A DNA stretch of 64,000 nucleotides, from positions 3,102,501-3,166,500 of the forward strand of contig NC_088309.1 of the NCBI RefSeq assembly GCF_910592395.1. The letters are read 5' to 3'. The stretch comes from Lineus longissimus. Lineage: Eukaryota; Nemertea; Pilidiophora; Heteronemertea; Lineidae. The notes under the pieces are model-generated. The model was not told the DNA's origin. It ran no database searches and saw only the letters and a list, made by a program, of their open reading frames with translations. Made by a program: the position numbers and the translations under genes. This document shows positions 13,301 to 23,879 of this stretch, piece after piece (the first letter of the stretch is position 1; each line of letters starts with the position of its first letter).

Positions 13301-14511
13301 AAATCCGAATGGATCGGTTATCTTGTAAGAAGGCTTCTGTACTTTACTGGTGTATCCATCAATCAATCCATTGACTTGTGTCAGCAGCAACTCAACCTGG
13401 AAGTAATTTTTCTCACTTCATATTAAATTCTGTTGGAGGGATTCAGTTCATTCCGCAATCCCCAAAAATTACCTTAGTACAGTCCCACTTCAACAGTCAC
13501 AACTCTATCTTTTTGAAGGAATTTTACAAGAAAACAACAATTTAGTTAGGCAACATTTTCGGTTTTCTGTGTGCGATGAGACCATGGCAAGCTTACCCCA
13601 AAAACATTAAGGGCGAAGTTTTATTACTGTTAGTCACTTCAATAAAACCATTCATTACGGCTAACAGAAAAACAAAGGAACTAAACTCCTAAGATTATCA
13701 ACGCAGTTAGTCATCACAACAACGATATATTTCACAAGGTCTTATCTTACCTGGTGCCAATATGGGTCATTAGGTTGCGATGCTATCTGATGATACACCC
13801 ATTCCAAATTATCCTGAAGAAACTTCTGAAGCCTGGCACAGTAGCCAGCATAGGGTTTTTTGCAGTAGCCATCAATTGTATTGTTCCAGTTCTTGGCGAT
13901 AAGTTCTCTTGTCAAGTCAGCCTCCATCAAACCCGCTGCGTATGCCTGTAGGGCATCATCGTAATTTGGATTGGTGGTTACTTCCAGAACGGCCCATCTG
14001 AAAAAAGTGAGCCTTTGTCTTAGAAAATGACTGATTGCTAATCAATAACATACGGGCTAAAGTTCATCATGTGACTTACCGGTTAATCACATGACTGAAT
14101 TTTACATGTATGTATTGATTATGTATAAAACAACAGCCAGTACACATGTAGATGTTTGATGACATACTGTGTAGACGCTATTTAGCCGGTTTTGATGCGT
14201 CTATTTCACATAGGCCTATTACGTGTAAAATAGGCCTTTTGTACAGGCGCCCTTCAACCGGCTAAATATAGCGTATACACCGTGTATCACAGATACACAC
14301 ACGCACGTGATACTTACCCAGTAGTTTGTATGTAATCGGCGAATGTTGCCGTACCAATCAAATCTTGACCTTGATTTTGGCCTCTACGAATCTTTAAACC
14401 ATCCTTCGAATCTAATGTGACGTATGCCACATGTCGTTTAGAACTGACAAAGCTGCAAAATAACAGAAATAGTGCAAGAAACCAAATTTTCATTTTACTG
14501 GATAGCGCCAT
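10314..14511 (-). CDS. PLBD2: Phospholipase B-like protein, PLBD2-like (lysosomal), complete
   Basis: Ten exons: 14511-14318, 13997-13751, 13396-13299, 13120-12808, 12595-12438, 12248-12156, 11835-11764, 11396-11244, 10927-10768 and 10505-10314, giving 559 residues (human PLBD1 552, PLBD2 589). A signal peptide follows ATG 14511 (KIWFLALFLLFCSFVSS). The GSGSCSALVKL motif near residue 209 places a Cys where the N-terminal nucleophile generated by self-cleavage sits in PLBD2 (GHGHCSAF). Downstream family blocks include NNQWMIVDYKKF, FGDWFSYENGPRAKIFRR, GENAISARSDLNP, and PPFQWSTSDF near the C-terminus. The C-terminal half fits PLBD2 better than PLBD1. The product should be a luminal lysosomal hydrolase of uncertain substrate. 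All junctions are GT-AG. Exon 7 uses an AAG acceptor. ATG 14511 is preferred over an in-frame ATG at 14631 because the signal peptide follows it directly. Confidence 0.95.
14164..14288. mobile_element. Imperfect foldback element in PLBD2-like intron 1
   Basis: The left half reads ...acgctatttagccggtt... and the right half reads ...aaccggctaaatatagcgt..., mirrored around taggcctattacgtg near 14222. The arms are about 55 bp and roughly 80% complementary. The element ends about 30 bp before the exon 1 donor. Confidence 0.6.
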
Positions 14512-14909
14512 TTTGTATGGAAGATCATGTGACGGGTAAGCTGGGTGTATATAAAAGTAGAATGTAAAGTTGGAACAAGACAAATACTTTACCAGTTTGT
14601 GACTATCATAGAAAATAATATACACACTCATGTATAGAAACAGTAAGACTATTATTTATCTTTTGAAAAATTGAAAGATATTGGTAAATCACACCATTTA
14701 AAAAGTAATTTTCTGGCCTATTGACAGTTTTAGATTCCACATTTTAGTCTGGCCAAACCAGGAAGTAAATGGTCGCCTCTTTTTTCTCTTGCAAAAAAGG
14801 ATCTTGCTTGATGAAAATCCGTGTGCAGAGAACTTGGTTATTATTCGGTGTGACGTTGTACCAATGAAAGCAGTCGTTTAATGTTGAAGCTGTCAAAAAT
14901 AAGTGTAAA
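14512..14909. promoter_or_regulatory. Head-to-head promoter region, PLBD2-like / PHETA
   Basis: These 398 bp separate two divergent start codons (14511 minus, 14910 plus) and should drive both genes. The sequence tcatgtgac at 14525-14533 resembles the M-box/CLEAR-type E-box bound by MiT/TFE factors, which would suit a lysosomal gene. This is a short match, so it is only suggestive. No TATA box is evident at a fixed distance from either start. Confidence 0.5.
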
Positions 14910-15719
14910 ATGAAGATCAATGACAAAAACTTGGTCCTGTTTGCCACATGCAACTCCCCTGTTGACAAAGAAGGCCACCTAATGAAGAAGGGGGAGGTGA
15001 ATAAGGGTTATCAGAAACGTTGGTTCATTTTGAAGGGTAACCTACTCTTCTATTTCGAAAAAAAGGGAGACAAAGAACCTATTGGTGTCATTGTACTAGA
15101 AGGGTGTACAGTGGAATTATTTGAGCAGCAGACCGATGCGTATACATTTGCCATCAAGTTTCCTGGCCCAGGATGCCGGTCATACATTCTGGCTGCAGAC
15201 AATCAGGAGGAGATGGAAACATGGATGAGAGCTATAACTTGCGCTGGTTACGAATACATGAAGTTAATGGTTGCAGAGCTGCAGCGGCAGTTAGAGGAGC
15301 ACAACCAGCAGTTGCTTGACGATGCCAAGTCCGAGGGATTGTCTAAGACGGAAACATTGCAAGCTAGTTATGAAACACCAAGTCAGTCATCAAATGGTGA
15401 TGACTCTGCTCCCAATCTAATGATCAGGACAAGTAATCCCTCCAGAAGATTCAATCCATTCAATTCATGTGTTGCTGATACTCGTTCTAAAGGAAGTGCT
15501 GTCTTTCATATGACTGTAGATGACGGTCCTGTTGCTGGTCCTTCAAATGTCACTGCAATGGCAACAACTAATAGTGTGTTTTTTGATGATTCTGGACTCC
15601 TCATGCAGCCCAAGTCCTTCGAGGAAATGCATGAGCTGTATGGGAGGAAAATAAAACTACGCATGGCAGAAAGTAAACCAACAACTTTGTCAACTAGTGA
15701 CGACCAAGAAAATGTTTGA
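14910..15719 (+). CDS. PHETA1: Sesquipedalian (PHETA/FAM109) PH-domain endosomal adaptor, single exon
   Basis: The 269-residue intronless frame begins MKINDKNLVLFATCNSPVDK, closely matching vertebrate Ses1/PHETA1 ([20 protein letters not shown]). A PH domain covers about residues 17-112, with GHLMKKGEVNKGYQKRWFIL at its start and the invariant Trp of the C-terminal helix in METWMRAI. A short coiled coil follows (KLMVAELQRQLEEHNQQLL). The C-terminus has FEEMHELYG at 237-245, the F&H motif (F237, H241) through which Ses1/2 bind the ASH-RhoGAP part of OCRL and INPP5B. The known family role is endosome-to-TGN and endosome-to-surface recycling. The 160-230 linker is low-complexity and Ser-rich. 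Single-exon coding is also typical of vertebrate PHETA genes. The 1/2 paralogue cannot be assigned in an invertebrate. Confidence 0.93.
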   Translation: MKINDKNLVLFATCNSPVDKEGHLMKKGEVNKGYQKRWFILKGNLLFYFEKKGDKEPIGVIVLEGCTVELFEQQTDAYTFAIKFPGPGCRSYILAADNQEEMETWMRAITCAGYEYMKLMVAELQRQLEEHNQQLLDDAKSEGLSKTETLQASYETPSQSSNGDDSAPNLMIRTSNPSRRFNPFNSCVADTRSKGSAVFHMTVDDGPVAGPSNVTAMATTNSVFFDDSGLLMQPKSFEEMHELYGRKIKLRMAESKPTTLSTSDDQENV

Positions 15720-16289
15720 AGTCCAATAGCACCTATAGCAACAATTCTTCCTTGATTATCGTAATTGACAGTCAGTAATTTTGGCTTATCTTTCTAACAC
15801 TTGTAAGCTAGTTTTGTAGAAAGACATGTCAGATATCACTGTTCTTCGATGTTGTTCCAAAGTCGAAAATAAGATGAATAGACGTCTCTTGAAACATCAC
15901 AACCCTTCATGCTATAAAGAATGATTGTAGATATCATACTGCCAACAAACACATAATGCCATTATTTTTGTCAACCACCTTCCCCCAGATGAAAAGTGTT
16001 TGTTTTTTTGGCATCAATTAAGTTGTTTGTATTTAAGTTACACTCTCAGAACTGTCTTCACGAAGAAATTTGTGTAAAATATTTGTCGGTAATCTGCGAC
16101 AAGAACAATCACTGTAAAGCTTGTATATATTTCTATTAGATCCATTCCTGGACACAGATTATTTTTGACCTATAAAAAAACAAGAATTCAGAACTCAAGT
16201 TCATGATTGTTGCTTTTCATTTTAAATCAAAATGACTTTTTTACTAGGTTTGTATCAGATAATGAAGGACATGTCTTCGAAAAAACCCA
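15720..16289. other. PHETA 3' flank / likely 3' UTR
   Basis: AT-rich sequence after the PHETA stop codon. No canonical AATAAA close behind the stop was identified and no gene was seen. Confidence 0.4.
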
Positions 16290-16805
16290 ACTCTTTCAAA
16301 AACCTAAGTCCCCCCCAAACACCCCCTTTTCAGACCCCCAGAAAAAAAAGTATAAGAGATGGCTGCATGAAGACAAGGTCTTCTTGAATCAATAGAGTTA
16401 TGTTAGCTACACTCCTGAACTATATTTTATTTTTTGGTTCAAAAATGACCAAAATGGGTTGCGATGACGTAGATCTACGTGGCCAGAATCCCCACTCTTT
16501 GAGCTGGTTATCGGAGTGTCGTGGACTTCATGAAAGAACTACGCCATCGCCATCTTCAGGGCACGGTAGGAACTGAAAAGACCCAACTGAAAAGACCCGA
16601 CCGCTGAAAAGACCCAACCGTCTTTTCAGTTCCTTCCATGCCCTGAAGATGGCGATGGCATAGTTCAGAACTTTAAATGACTTTATGAAAGAACTCCGCC
16701 ATCGCCATCTTCAGGGCTAGGTAGGCACTGAATAGACCTAGCTCAAAGGGGAGGGGGGATTTGGGCCACATATATCTACGTGGTTCGGCGCTGAAGGTGT
16801 TAATC
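16290..16805. repeat. Dispersed repeat block with 47-bp foldback (copy 1)
   Basis: Part A (about 16295-16450: cagacccccagaaaa, tataagagatggctgcatga, aagacaaggtcttcttgaat, tcaatagagttatgt) recurs in reverse orientation at 23440-23610. Part B (16530-16735) holds gccatcgccatcttcagggc. Within part B, 16536-16582 and 16620-16666 form a 47-bp inverted repeat, and a third copy begins at 16687. Part B recurs in direct orientation at 23318-23385. The block ends with a gcgctgaaggtgttaa-like tail. Confidence 0.7.
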
Positions 16806-16814
16806 AAATATATT

Positions 16815-16828
16815 GGGGGGGGGGGGGG
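16815..16828. repeat. G14 homopolymer
   Basis: Fourteen consecutive G bases follow tatt. Similar runs occur at 17374-17387 (G14), 30242-30254 (G13), 36347-36359 (C13) and 43898-43912 (C15). Confidence 0.9.
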
Positions 16829-16897
16829 TCTTTAATGAATTCTTGGCTTGGTGATTGTCTCACAGTCAGTTGGCCGCGCCCCCATTTCCGCGTAATT

Positions 16898-17020
16898 CTC
16901 TCGTCCCCGGAAAACTCGTCCCCAGAAAATTCGCCCCGAGGAAAATTTGTCCCTGGATAATTCGTCCCCGAGGAAAATTCGTCCCCGGATAACTCACCCC
17001 TGAGGAAAATTCGTCCCCTG
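16898..17020. repeat. ~17-bp minisatellite, aaaattcgtccccgagg
   Basis: About seven degenerate units of 15-17 bp with the core attcgtcccc are arranged head-to-tail. An isolated unit (ataattcgtcccc) recurs near 17909. No coding interpretation is supported. Confidence 0.75.
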
Positions 17021-18079
17021 GGCCTGGAGACTATAGGGCCGCTCTGGAATTTGGTCTAACCTTAGAGTAACCCAGTCTAGTTACTCTACGGTCTAACATT
17101 ATTTGATCCGATAAGGGTAACCTTTCTTTATTCTTCACACGCTCCGAGAGATGGTGGGAACGGTGTCAAACGAGTTTGTGTTTCGCAATTAAAATTGATA
17201 GCTTAACTATTACTGGCTTCCTGCCCACACACAAAGATAACTTTGTATTGTCAATGGACAAGATTGTGACAAGTTGAGACCAGCAGGGGCATTTTATCCA
17301 TTATTTTTAAACTTGCTTTCTCAACGTCCGTGGGTACTCCCGGGGTTTATACTTGTATGTGGAGGGGGTAATCGGGGGGGGGGGGGGTAATGCCTGCAAG
17401 AGGACAGAGGGCCATTGCAGGCTGTTTCGTGTTTTAGAGGGCCTGAAACATGGCAGATGGGATTAACAGTCAAAAACACGGCCTCGTGACGGGCCGTGTC
17501 GCCTGTCGGCGAGTGTCAAATTTTGACATGTCTCATGAAAACGCTAATAAGATAATTTAGAATCATTGGAACTTTTTCAAATTCACTTATGACATTGACA
17601 AGATATAGTACTACACTTCTGCAAAGTTTGATGAAACTCCCAGCATTGATTTTTTTTTAAATCACGAAAATGTATGTATACAGAATGTGCACGGACGCTA
17701 TCGCAGATTTAATTGCGTCCGGAGCCCGCTCCTGGCTCCCCTGCCGTTGGCCAGTCATACTACATAGTACGCACATGAAACGTCCACACAGGAGTAATGC
17801 AGCGAGAATTTGTACTGCATATAAGGGTCCTACCCAGTAAGTAAGTTCGGAGCAAAGAGACGCTGTGGCCGGCAACGGTCGGCAGTACCATGTTTGGGGT
17901 TCATGGAATAATTCGTCCCCCGTTCCCCCCTAACAAGGGGGATATTTCCACCTCACAATGAGGCAATTTTTAATTTTAAGTAATCGCGTAGTTCCACTTT
18001 TTTAGCTCAGATGGCGCCAACTGAGGTCCTGTCAAAATCATTGGCCTACCTGAGGCTGATGAGGAAACTCACGAAACTC

Positions 18080-18177
18080 TACAGGGTGGCCCAGAAAGGT
18101 TTTGATCCCTTGCACAATAGAATTCTATTGTGTGTGTGTCCATTGTATGAGGGAAATTAATTCTGGGCCACCCTGTA
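18080..18177. mobile_element. 98-bp mariner-type MITE with TA target duplication
   Basis: The left terminus 18080-18096 is tacagggtggcccagaa. The right terminus 18161-18177 is its exact reverse complement. Both ends abut a TA dinucleotide, as in Tc1/mariner insertions. The interior includes a short tgtgtgtg stretch. No transposase is present, so it is non-autonomous. Confidence 0.75.
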
Positions 18178-18387
18178 GTACATGAACTTGTCACCCTGTT
18201 CAAAGATATCGGAGCGAAAGTGAAAAACGAGGACATTTCTGTTTTCCACCGCAACGGGCCTGTGTATTTTACCGTCGCTCTATATTGTTACCTGCAGAAA
18301 TGACTTTCGGCCAATGAGACAGTAGTGCACAATATCTCTTCTGGATGTGCACTCCCCTTCATTGCTCGCCATGTTGCCAGGGAGTAT

Positions 18388-18880
18388 ACCAAGTCTTTGC
18401 TGGATGTGCCATGCCCCTTCACTATGCGTACTCTGTCTGATCTAGATGTGTACTCTCCTAACGTAGTGCACCATGTTTCTACAGGGTGGACCTTGTCTCC
18501 ACGCTTAAGAAAACTGTGTCTCATTTTCACATGGTGAATACTGATCATTTTCATCAAGGGATTGCATGAATCAGAACACCAGACCTGAAGAGACAGCAGA
18601 TATACTGCAACAACTATACCATAATATGCTGCCACAACCAGACCTGATAATACAACATATGCTCTCACAACCAGACCTGATAGACAGGAAATGCTGGCAC
18701 AACCAGACCTGCATGAGATTGCAGATGCTGCCACAACCAGCCTGATGAGATTGCAGATACTGTCACAACCAGACCTGGCGAGATAACAGATGCTGTTACA
18801 CCCAGAGCCAAGGCCAGCACGAGCAGATCCACACCTGATAACCCGCCCCATCACAAAGTAGACCAATGAACGACCTCAAT
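18388..18880. repeat. Dispersed repeat with internal 33-bp minisatellite (copy 1)
   Basis: The first about 190 bp (accaagtctttgctggatgt, tgccatgccccttcacta, gtagtgcaccatgtttctac) match 30389-30570 closely. Then come roughly 33-bp units with the core cacaaccagacctgatgaga and tgcagatactgt. It ends in cagaccaatgaacga-like sequence shared with the second copy. Because 33 is a multiple of three, the minus strand shows a 192-codon open frame with an 11-residue period, judged artefactual. Confidence 0.8.
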
Positions 18881-18959
18881 AGCAAAGATTACTTTGGAGC
18901 AATCCTCAACCGTTCATGTTTAATTGAAACATACTGCATGAACCTATAATGTCTCGTGT

Positions 18960-19130
18960 CCTTCATTCCGACTTAAGTACGGTAGCTACCGTGCTTAAGT
19001 TTTTGGGGTACTTAAGTCGGCTAGGCGAGTTAAGATTCTTTGTGAATCAACTTAAGACAAAACTTAAGAAATTCTCATACTTAAGTCACCAAAACAGACT
19101 TAAGATTCTTTGTGAAACTGGACTTATCGA
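18960..19130. repeat. acttaag-rich palindromic cluster
   Basis: At 18971-18998, cttaagtacggtag is followed directly by ctaccgtgcttaag, a 28-bp near-perfect palindrome. ttaagattctttgtgaa occurs twice, at about 19030 and 19102. actta-type heptamers recur through the block. It lies 200-370 bp upstream of the SRRD start, so it is either a decayed element or promoter-proximal sequence. Confidence 0.55.
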
Positions 19131-19330
19131 TCAAGTAGGGCATCTGGTTCAAACTTGTGTGTGGAGAATTTATGACACCGCCCCTTAGATTTTTGTAAAC
19201 AACCCAAAGTCATTTTGTAAACCTGGAGCTTTGTGACAGAAGTACCCTGGTAAACTTGCACACGCCTATAATGCATGTTTGTGTGAACTGTGTACACAAG
19301 GTGGTGCTGCAGTGCGCACGAATACAATCA

Positions 19331-21788
19331 ATGGCTTCAGAACAGTTTGTTGAAGTGAAGAGGAAAAAGGGACGGTCTAATAGGCACCAGGAAAGATCAT
19401 ATCAACAACCCTTGTGTTCCTTGAATAGTGCATCCAGCGCAGATTCTGTAGATGTAGACATTTCAAGAATCGTCCGTCGAATAAGGGAATTACGGTTGGT
19501 GAAAGTTTCATGTGTCTTGTATTGCCCAATCGCCGGCCAATGCCTAGTCGAATGAACCATAGACGTATATTGGCGCTTTTATCGTCTTAAGTTTTAAGAC
19601 TAGGCCAATGCCCAATGCCAATGGCATTGCAATTGAAATGCAAGTCAAATGTTGGCCAAGTGTTAACTTATTGTTGTGTTCATATTCAATGGATATATGG
19701 ACTGTTGTCATGTTGTAAGGTATTGGTAGAAAGTATCTCGTCTTTAATCCGGGCCATTATTTGGGATCAACATCAAGTAAGTACATTGTATTATTTATAC
19801 AAATGATTGCTACGGTATGGCCTAGTGGTACTGGTAGTGCCTAAAGTGAGAAGACAAGAAGTAAGCCATTCATGAGAAGTAATGGGTCTCTTTATAGTTA
19901 ATGGGCCATTATCAGCATCAAGTATATGCAACCACTCTTATCTGTTGCCTCAAGTGTAAATAGAGTGATGCCAAGTGTGGGTCTTTAGAAGTTAAGTCGG
20001 ATTATTTAGATCTTTAGTCTAGTGTCACTTATTTTCAGTGATGAGGTTTATGCCAAAGAGATGAGCCAGAAAGTAATTGGTAAGTGACTGTGAGACACTC
20101 TAACTGCCAGGATTTGACTGGAGGTGTGTCATAAAAGATGCAGAGCTCTCTGTAATACTTGGAGCTAAACATTGTAGAATAACCCAGAGTATGGCATAGA
20201 TAAGCTTCCAAATTTTACTGATGCTTTGGTAGGAAATGCAGTGACACTCATTCAATGCATTCAAGCTTAGGTATTTTATTTACTTCTTTGTATTGTTATT
20301 GAATAATAGATTAAAAGATTGCACTCTTTTCTTCAGAGGATGTTGAAACATGGTTAATCAATTTAGATGCTTCCATGAATACAAAGCCAGACAAGAAAGG
20401 TCAGTCTGACAAGGAGAAATTGACAAACAGCTTGGATGGATGTGAAAAGCATGATTCTGAATGTACTCAAAAGCCGGAGATCTGTTGTGGAGAAAATGGT
20501 TCATTATTCGATGTAGACATTGTATGCTATGGTCTCGGATGTGTGACCACATGTCCAATAGCAAGAGAACAGACAGCATTACTTTTGGAACTAAAGGAAC
20601 GACAGTGTGCTGAATCGTCATGTTACTGCTATGATCCTCACTTCAAACTATCAGACTGTCATATCTTGAGGCAATTTGGATCTGATGTGATTGATAGAAA
20701 TGAGGTTGGTATTCCAAAGGTAAAACTTACATCATTATCTAAGTTAAACGATGTTGAAGTTTAACTACAGAGGCACACCTTTGGCTTAACTGGTTGTTTG
20801 TTCTGTTATTTGATTCACCAGTCCACTTCAAATACACATAACTTGTATCTGACCTTTGTATGCTGACCTATGCTTCGGTGTGATATAATTTTTCTTGAGA
20901 AAATCTTATTCTAACCATGTTTGTCAATCCCTGTTAAGTCCTGTTTTTGACATCTTTGGTTTCAGGAGGGAAAAAGACCAATTACAAGACCGACCATATT
21001 CTTCATGCCTCACTGTGGTAAAGCTCTATATAACAACCTGCTCTGGGCGAATTGGGAGACAGATGAACTTAGCAAGTTATTCATTATTGGGAATAGCTTC
21101 TCAGCTATGAATGAAAGGTAGGCAGCACTTCCATGTGGTTAGCCAGTTTGAGTCGGCATTTGTTGAAAGAGCTATTTGATATAAGGCCCACAACCTACAA
21201 CTGGTAATTATGGAAATTTACCTCCTGTGAAGATAGTAGTAAATTCATTTTCATTATCAAGTTTTCTGTTGTGTAATTGTATTGAGCATTTTTCATAACA
21301 TATTGAGCATGAATTATCTTTTTCTTCAGGTTACCACAGAGGATATTTGAAAAGGAATACCATTTCATCTTCAAAGTATCCTTTGAGTTAGCAAATAGGA
21401 AGATTAACTTCAGTATCTAGTTGATGGTTATAACTTCAGTATCTAGTTGATGGTTATGACATCAGTATCTAGTTGATGGTTATGACATCAGTATCTAGTT
21501 AAAGATTATAACCCTTTGAAATACTGATATTTTGCTGTCCAGCATCATGTGATGCAAAAATCAAATATGATAGGAGGTAGATCCTTGACTTTGTATCAGA
21601 TACTTCCCCTTGTATTAGAGGAACCATTTCTTTTGACTCCCCACACAGAAACAGCCTTCAGTGATACATCATGTCACTGGATCCCACAGTTGAATCTAGT
21701 CTCCAAACCCGTGGATTTCTGGACAAGGCCCGAACCAAGTTATTCAGAGGAGGATGTGGAAATCATATGCAAGAATGACAAATCTTGA
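19331..21788 (+). CDS. SRRD: SRR1-like protein SRRD, complete
   Basis: Six exons: 19331-19494, 20039-20079, 20337-20704, 20966-21117, 21330-21375 and 21600-21788, giving 319 residues. The SRR1 domain is clear. It has [30 protein letters not shown], then [27 protein letters not shown], and a C-terminal FSDTSCHW block. SRR1 was defined in Arabidopsis circadian/light signalling. The animal protein is linked to heme-dependent and proliferative regulation, and its chemistry is not settled. The N-terminus is basic ([12 protein letters not shown]). Two donor choices are uncertain. Exon 1 ends CG|GTTGGT, the only nearby choice that keeps phase. Exon 3 ends GAG|GTTGGT, restoring the family NEEGK motif, although a stronger AAG|GTAAAA 15 nt later (20719) is also in frame and would insert VGIPK. 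Confidence 0.88.
21411..21498. repeat. 26-bp tandem repeat (3-4 copies) in SRRD intron 5
   Basis: cagtatctagttgatggtta begins at 21411, 21437, 21463 and 21489, an exact 26-bp period. The last unit is truncated and diverged. Confidence 0.95.
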
Positions 21789-21858
21789 GTCAACAGATAT
21801 GACCTAATATTTGTTTTGTTATCTCTATTTAAATGTATTCGGTTTCGTATAAAGTAAT

Positions 21859-21864
21859 AATAAA
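21859..21864 (+). terminator. SRRD: Probable SRRD poly(A) signal
   Basis: AATAAA lies 71 bp after the SRRD stop codon in an AT-rich context. Confidence 0.6.
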
Positions 21865-22069
21865 GTCATATTTTAAAGCAATACTACTCCTTCCGATTGT
21901 TCTATTTGGTGCTGGTTGCATTTACAGAATGTCCAGACTGAGATTCTCCTTTCAAAGGGGCTCTCTTTATTGGGACATTTAGCTTGATGGCCTCCTTGTG
22001 ATAAGGCTATTCCCATTCACTACTCCTTACAAAGAGTCTCTCTCCAAATAAACTTTCTCTGATAGGATG

Positions 22070-23275
22070 GGAAGTCTGGTGGTTTCCATGTGACAATGCA
22101 AGTCTCACCCATCACTGACATTATCATTCAAATGGGAGACTTCATGAGGACAAGCCTGGTGGTCTCAATGTGACAATGCCAGTCCCACCCACCACTGATA
22201 TCCCAACAATGGGAGTATTCACCTCTGACAGCAAGACTGGTGATGCGACAATGCCAGTCTAACCATGGAGGTATTATCCTGATATCTCTCCAATTGGAGT
22301 CTTCATGAGGGCAGCAAGCCTAGTGGTCTCCATTTGAAAATGCCAGTCCCACCCACCACTGATATCCCAACAATGGGAGTCTTCACCTCTGACAGCAAGC
22401 CTGGTGATGTGACAATGCCAGTCTAACCATGGAGGTATGATCCTGATATCTCTCCAATGGGAGTCTTCATGAGGGCAGCAAGCCTAGTGGTCTCCATGTG
22501 ACAATGCCAGTCTCACCCACCACTGATGTCCCTCTAATGGGAGTCTTCATAAGGACAGCTAGCTGTTGGTCTCCATGTGACAATGTCAGTCTCCCCTACC
22601 ACTGATATCCCTTCAATGGGAGTCTTCATGAGGACAGTAAGCTGGATGGTCTGCATTTGATAATGTCAGTCTCTAAGCTAGCATCTCACAATTGTCTGGA
22701 AGACATTCACAGCCTTGTCTCTCCCACAGCAGTCATCTGGGCCTGCTGTCTTGGACTGACCTAACATCTCACTGTGCTCGAGATGAAAAACACACCAGGG
22801 CCTATTGCCTTAGGCTGAGCTATCATCTCACCATGCTTGTGAAGACAGGTACAACTTACTTGACCATCTCTTCTATTCCGCAGACATAAGGGCCTAACGA
22901 AAAAGATCTTGGATTCGCCGTCATAAAATCAGAACTGTAACAGCTACTGTCATCAGCTTGGTTGTGACAGTGTCTAGGACGAGTGAAGCCGGCTGGTAAC
23001 TACTATTCAGATCTTGGACATTGTAGCAGCTACTGTCATCAAATTGGTTGTGACATGATCTCTATAGGGAGTTTGCCATGGTGAAATTGAGACACATTTA
23101 TCCTTAGGGATGGGAGTCTTCGTAAGGACAGCAAGCTGTTGGTCTCCATGTGACAATGCCAGTCTCGCCCACCACTGATGTCCCTCCAATTGGGGTCTTC
23201 ATAAGGACAGCAAGCTCGTCTCCATGTGACAATGCCAGTCTCGCCCATCACTGACATTATCCGTTCTCAATGGAG
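22070..23275. repeat. ~80-bp degenerate minisatellite array
   Basis: Units of 78-84 bp have the core gggagtcttcatgaggacag, then ggtctccatgtgacaatgcc and agtctcacccaccactgat. Unit markers fall near 22133, 22211, 22294, 22375, 22459, 22539 and 22618. The array resumes at about 23108-23270. Alternate units differ (cacctctgacagc versus catgagggcagc), giving a higher-order period of about 164 bp in 22200-22470. A related about 82-bp pair (cagctactgtcatca) lies at 22943 and 23026. Open frames inside are not conserved between units. Confidence 0.85.
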
Positions 23276-23289
23276 TTCTAAGTGGCCCA

Positions 23290-23640
23290 AATCCCCCCTC
23301 TTTGAGGGAGTCTCATGGACTTCATGAAAGAACTACGCCATCGCCATCTTCAGGGCAAGGCAGGAACTGAAAAGACCAAACCATTGAATGACAAAATTAA
23401 GCTGTTCCGACACGGGGAATTTTTAGGAGGGTCGGGGAGTGTTCGAAAAGGGGGTCATTTTTCAACCAAAAATGAAATATAGTAAAGGAGTGTACCCTAC
23501 ATAACTCTATTGATTCAAGAAGACCTTGTCTTGGGAGAAGTTATTGCAAAAGACCTTATGCAGCCATCTCTTATACTTTTTTCCTGGGGGTCTGAAAAGG
23601 GGATGTTGGAGGTGAAACACCGGCACTGAAGGTGTTAAGT
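23290..23640. repeat. Dispersed repeat block (copy 2 of 16290-16805), rearranged
   Basis: 23318-23385 matches part B of the first copy in direct orientation (cttcatgaaagaactacgcc). 23440-23610 matches part A in reverse orientation (ataactctattgattcaaga, cctgggggtctgaaaa). The block ends with cactgaaggtgttaa. The two copies therefore differ by an internal inversion of part A relative to part B. Confidence 0.7.
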
Positions 23641-23879
23641 GCGATGGACATACCTGTAGTCGATCTATCTTCTGCTAGATCGCAGGGAGCGATTGGAAAT
23701 TATGACTGGCTATGATTATGACTATGAAAGACTACCAGTTAAGATTTCGCCTTTGTGGAGGCTTTTTGGTGGTGATCGTGATTGTATCACTTCGCTGTCT
23801 CAGGCATTACTGAGCACAACCAAAGCCTTTGATTTAACAGAGACTGAGAAGAATCTGCTTTTTTAAATACGGGTTGTAA

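Noticed and set aside
18288-18866. 192-codon minus-strand open frame (and the similar 30442-30957)
   Set aside because: It follows the 33-bp tandem repeat, a multiple of three, so the frame stays open by periodicity. Composition (Cys/Ser/Ile repeats) and lack of splice or start context argue against a gene.
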